Shown here one piece after another: positions 5,008-7,436 of a stretch of 7,436 bases of DNA (the stretch's first letter is position 1; each line of letters starts with the position of its first letter). Source of the stretch: Planctomycetia bacterium (lineage in GTDB: Bacteria; Planctomycetota; UBA1135; GCA-002686595). The position numbers and the translations under genes are program-made. The notes below the pieces were generated by a model. That model saw only the letters and a list, made by a program, of their open reading frames with translations. It had not been told where the DNA came from and did not search any database. The stretch covers positions 1 through 7,436 of the forward strand of contig SXKQ01000200.1 in NCBI GenBank assembly GCA_005778045.1. Reading direction: 5' to 3'.

Positions 5008-6030
5008 CTAGAGCCGGAACAGGATCGGCCATAGAACGAGCGCCACGGGCGAGGCGAGGAAGAAGCTGTCGACCAGATCGAGCATGCCGCCCGAAGGGCC
5101 GAACCAGGAGCCGGAGTCCTTGACCCCCGCCTTGCGCTTGACCCAGCTCTCGAGCAGGTCGCTCGCTTGGGCGGCGACGCTGACGGCCGCGCCCGCGAGC
5201 AGGGCACCGAGTGCGCTCTCGCCGGGCAACCAGCCAAGCTGCGCGAACGCGAGCGTCGAGAGCGCGGCGGTCACGAACGAGCCGAGGCAGCCTTCCGTGG
5301 TCTTGCCCGGGCTGATCGACTTGAACGGGTGGTGCTTGCCGAGCGTGCTGCCTACGTAGTACCCCGCCGAGTCGCCGAGCTTGCAGATCGCGATCAGAGC
5401 CACGAGTCCAAGGTGCGAGAAGTCGTACCAGACCCACGCGAGGCCGAGCACCGACACGACGAGCAGCGGCCCGAGCAGCAGCACGGCCAGCGCCTCGCCG
5501 CGCCGCTCGGCACCGATCAGCAAGAGCCGCAGCACGACGAACAGGAACAGCGCCAGCACGGCGAGACCGCCCGTGTCCGCGGGCAACAAGTCACTGGCGA
5601 GCATCGGCGCCGCGACGAGCGCCAGCCCCGCGAGTCGTACGACCATCGAGCGCGTGCAGCAGGCCGCGTACACGGCGGTCACCACGAGTCCGCAGGCGAG
5701 CGTCGCGGCCGAGAGCCAGAGCGAGCCGAAACCGAGGTCGCGCTGCTCGGCGAGGTCGATGCCGCCGAAGTTCTCGCGCAGGAGCATGAACGCGACGAGC
5801 CCGCCCGCCGAGAGCGGCATCCACAGCTTGCGGCCCGCGAGCGAGCCCATGCGGTCGACTTCCCACACGCAGGCCGCGAGCACACCGGCGCTGAGCGCGA
5901 GGACGGGCAACTCCGACTCGAACTTGGTCGTGAGCCACAGGATCGAGGCCAGCGCGAGCGCAATCGAGCTGCCGACCCACGTGCGACGCCAGAGCTTCGC
6001 ACGGCGCGCGGCGGCGTCCTGCGTGCTCAC
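5008..6030 (-). CDS. cdsA: Phosphatidate cytidylyltransferase (CDP-diacylglycerol synthase), membrane
   Basis: Makes CDP-diacylglycerol from phosphatidate and CTP, the branch point of phospholipid synthesis, in the inner membrane. The 340-aa protein has many hydrophobic segments, for example about 19-35, 41-57, 70-84, 103-122, 131-146, 153-172, 181-203 and 205-217. Conserved polar blocks follow: KLGDSAGYYVGSTLGKHHPF (217-236), SPGKTTEG (240-247) and the C-terminal signature at 295-321 (SWVKR, KDSG, GPSGGMLDLVD). In that signature the usual His before GG is Ser313 and the Arg of DRxD is Leu319, while the Asp pair (318, 321) is kept. I recall similar HGG-less forms in Planctomycetota. The start is GTG at 6028-6030, overlapping the uppS TGA as GTGA; the frame stays open further upstream but that part only shadows uppS and purA. 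Confidence 0.92.
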   Translation of the reverse strand: MSTQDAAARRAKLWRRTWVGSSIALALASILWLTTKFESELPVLALSAGVLAACVWEVDRMGSLAGRKLWMPLSAGGLVAFMLLRENFGGIDLAEQRDLGFGSLWLSAATLACGLVVTAVYAACCTRSMVVRLAGLALVAAPMLASDLLPADTGGLAVLALFLFVVLRLLLIGAERRGEALAVLLLGPLLVVSVLGLAWVWYDFSHLGLVALIAICKLGDSAGYYVGSTLGKHHPFKSISPGKTTEGCLGSFVTAALSTLAFAQLGWLPGESALGALLAGAAVSVAAQASDLLESWVKRKAGVKDSGSWFGPSGGMLDLVDSFFLASPVALVLWPILFRL

Positions 6031-6803
6031 GCCTTGGCCTCGCCGGGCACGGGCGCGTCGGACACGAGCCCGCCAAACTTGCGCACGCGGCGCGCGTAGT
6101 CCTCGAGCGCGGCGAGGAGCTGCGGACGGCGGAACTCCGGCCAGCACTCCTTCGCGACGTAGAGCTCGCTGTAGCTGATCTGCCACAAAAGGAAGTTCGA
6201 GATGCGCAGCTCGCCGGAGGTGCGGATCAGGAGATCGGGATCCGGCGTCGTCGCGTCGTACAGGTAGCGGCGCAGAGTCTCGTCGTCGATCTCGCTCTCG
6301 CGGACCTTGCCCGCGGCGACGTCGCGCGCGAACAGCTTGAGCGCATCGGCGATCTCGGCGCGGGCGCCGTAGGAGAGCGCGAGTCGCAGCAGCATGCCCT
6401 CGTTCTTCGCCGTCAGTTCCTCGGTCTCGCGCAGCCGGGTGAGCACCGCCTTCGGGAGGTCCTCGATGCGCCCGATCGCGCGCAAGCGCACGTCGTTGCG
6501 CATCAGCGTCGGCCGCTCCTCGAGGAGGAACTGCTCGAGCAGCTCCATCAGGAACGCCACCTCCTGCCGCGGCCGCTTCCAGTTCTCCACCGAGAACGCG
6601 TACAGGGTGAGCGACTTCACGCCCATCTTCGCGCACTCGGTGGTGATCTCGCGCACCGAAGCGATGCCTTCCCTGTGGCCGAAGACGCGCACCATGCCGC
6701 GGCCCTTCGCCCAGCGGCCGTGGCCGTCCATGATGACCGCGATGTGCTCGGGGAACGGTCCCCCGAGGTCCGGTCGCTCGATCTGGAGGCGCGGGCGGCT
6801 CAA
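6027..6803 (-). CDS. uppS: Undecaprenyl (isoprenyl) diphosphate synthase, cis-prenyltransferase
   Basis: Condenses isopentenyl diphosphate onto farnesyl diphosphate to make the C55 lipid carrier used for peptidoglycan and polysaccharide assembly. The 258-aa length is typical. Landmarks are PEHIAVIMDGHGRWAKGRG (18-36) with catalytic Asp26 and Arg30, GHREG, SLTLYAFSVENWKRP (about 64-78), DPDLLIRTSGELRISNFLLWQISYSELYV near the end, and the closing WPEF. The P-loop motif reads MDGHGRWA instead of MDGNGRWA, so the conserved Asn28 is His. The start is TTG at 6801-6803, 9 nt after the purA stop, with AGGGAT about 8 nt upstream; no in-frame ATG precedes the MDG motif. It overlaps cdsA by 4 nt, the classic uppS-cdsA pairing. 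Confidence 0.95.
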   Translation of the reverse strand: MSRPRLQIERPDLGGPFPEHIAVIMDGHGRWAKGRGMVRVFGHREGIASVREITTECAKMGVKSLTLYAFSVENWKRPRQEVAFLMELLEQFLLEERPTLMRNDVRLRAIGRIEDLPKAVLTRLRETEELTAKNEGMLLRLALSYGARAEIADALKLFARDVAAGKVRESEIDDETLRRYLYDATTPDPDLLIRTSGELRISNFLLWQISYSELYVAKECWPEFRRPQLLAALEDYARRVRKFGGLVSDAPVPGEAKA

Positions 6804-6812
6804 GTGCGATCC

Positions 6813-7436
6813 CTAGGCGTGCGCGAGCGCGCCCTTGAGGCCTTCGCGCGGGATGATTTGGTCGCGATCGGGTCCGACCGAGAGCATCACGATCGGCACG
6901 CCGACGAGCTTCTCGACCCACTCGACGTACTTGCGCGTCAGGGCCGGCAGGTCCTCGTAGCGGCGCACGCCCGTGATGTCGGTCTTCCAGCCGCGCGCGC
7001 TCTCCATGTGCACCCTCACGTCGGCGAGGTCCACGTGCGCGCCCGGCCACTCGCGCTGCAGGCGACCGCCGACCTCGTAGGCCGTGGCGACCTTGATCTC
7101 CTCGAAGCTGTCGAGCACGTCGAGGTTGGTCATGATCCAGCCGTCGGCGCCGTTGAGCTCGAGGCTGTAGCGCATGGCGAGCACGTCGAACCAGCCGCAG
7201 CGCCGCGGGCGACCCGTGGTCGCGCCGTACTCGTTGCCGGCCTCGCGGATCTTGACGCCATCGGCGCCGTGGTCCTCGCTCGGGAACGGGCCTTCGCCCA
7301 CGCGCGTGCAGTAGGCCTTGGCGATACCGACCACCCGGTCGAGCCAGCGCGCCGGGAAGCCCGCGCCCGCGGCGATGCCGTCGGAGCCAGTGTTCGAGCT
7401 CGTGACGTAGGGATAGGAGCCGTGGTCGATGTCGAG
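6813..7436 (-). CDS. purA: Adenylosuccinate synthetase, C-terminal part (5' end beyond right edge)
   Basis: Forms adenylosuccinate from IMP, aspartate and GTP in AMP synthesis. The visible 207 residues begin at LDIDHGSYPYVTSSNT, the family's core segment. They continue through AYCTRVGEGPFPSE, GNEYGATTGRPRRCGWFD (IMP/aspartate binding region) and TNLDVLDSFEEIKVATAY. The end carries ALTRKYVEWVEKLVGVPIVMLSVGPDRDQII, the guanine-binding C-terminus. The missing N-terminal half, with the GDEGKGK P-loop, lies off the right edge. The reading frame is unbroken to the window end. It stops with TAG at 6813-6815, and uppS starts 9 nt later, so the two are probably cotranscribed. This is a non-standard neighbour, since uppS more often follows frr. 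Confidence 0.96.
   Translation of the reverse strand, partial: LDIDHGSYPYVTSSNTGSDGIAAGAGFPARWLDRVVGIAKAYCTRVGEGPFPSEDHGADGVKIREAGNEYGATTGRPRRCGWFDVLAMRYSLELNGADGWIMTNLDVLDSFEEIKVATAYEVGGRLQREWPGAHVDLADVRVHMESARGWKTDITGVRRYEDLPALTRKYVEWVEKLVGVPIVMLSVGPDRDQIIPREGLKGALAHA

Noticed and set aside
6031..7050. N-terminal extension of the cdsA frame to 680 residues
   Set aside because: The extra part is the out-of-frame shadow of uppS and purA. GTG at 6028-6030 gives a normal-length CdsA with the usual GTGA overlap.
1..7436. CRISPR array, insertion sequence, tRNA or attachment site
   Set aside because: No regular direct repeats with spacers, transposase motifs, terminal inverted repeats or tRNA cloverleaf with CCA or TTCRA loop were found on either strand.

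Overview
The window is about 70% GC or higher. It is packed with bacterial housekeeping genes, all read on the minus strand, around one unusual plus-strand non-coding block at about 1541-2276. The organism is a high-GC Gram-negative-type bacterium. Planctomycetota or a neighbouring lineage is my best guess. Supporting points are the degenerate CdsA signature (the usual HGG...DR replaced by SGG...DL), a FliA/WhiG-type sigma factor, a GAF-containing sigma-54 activator and a NifU/IscU homologue lacking the third cysteine. This is inference from remembered family features, not a database match.

Read along the minus strand, right to left, the window starts with the C-terminal part of purA (6813-7436, cut by the right edge). 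Then come uppS (6027-6803) and cdsA (5008-6030), joined by a 4-nt GTGA overlap. An 87-nt gap follows that holds a possible promoter. After it lie phoH (3841-4920) and ybeY (3389-3844), again joined by a GTGA overlap, and a FliA/WhiG-type sigma factor (2325-3338). This run covers purine synthesis, lipid-carrier and phospholipid precursor synthesis, RNA maturation and transcription initiation. At the left end, also on the minus strand, an IscU/NifU-like scaffold gene (1065-1460) lies 12 nt upstream of a GAF plus AAA+ sigma-54-dependent activator (1-1052, cut by the left edge).

The most interesting part lies between these two groups, on the opposite strand. A good sigma-70-like promoter (TTGCCT, 17 nt, TATAGT at 1543-1571) leads straight into a well-formed GEMM-I (cyclic di-GMP-I) riboswitch aptamer at 1584-1694. 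It has a pairing P1, a GTGA-capped P2, the GACGCAAAGCC core and the ACCGATG 3' block. About 540 nt of hairpin-rich sequence follow with no convincing open reading frame. The block then ends in a strong intrinsic terminator (12-bp stem plus TCTTTTCTC) at 2234-2276, placed convergently just beyond the end of the sigma-factor gene. The simplest reading is a roughly 700-nt non-coding RNA that carries its own c-di-GMP sensor. Its body has four copies of TGGGGAC, three of them in predicted hairpin loops, and GGA in the loops of two further hairpins. That layout resembles CsrA/RsmA-sequestering RNAs. The riboswitch and terminator are firm. The non-coding reading is well supported. The CsrA-sponge idea is a hypothesis.
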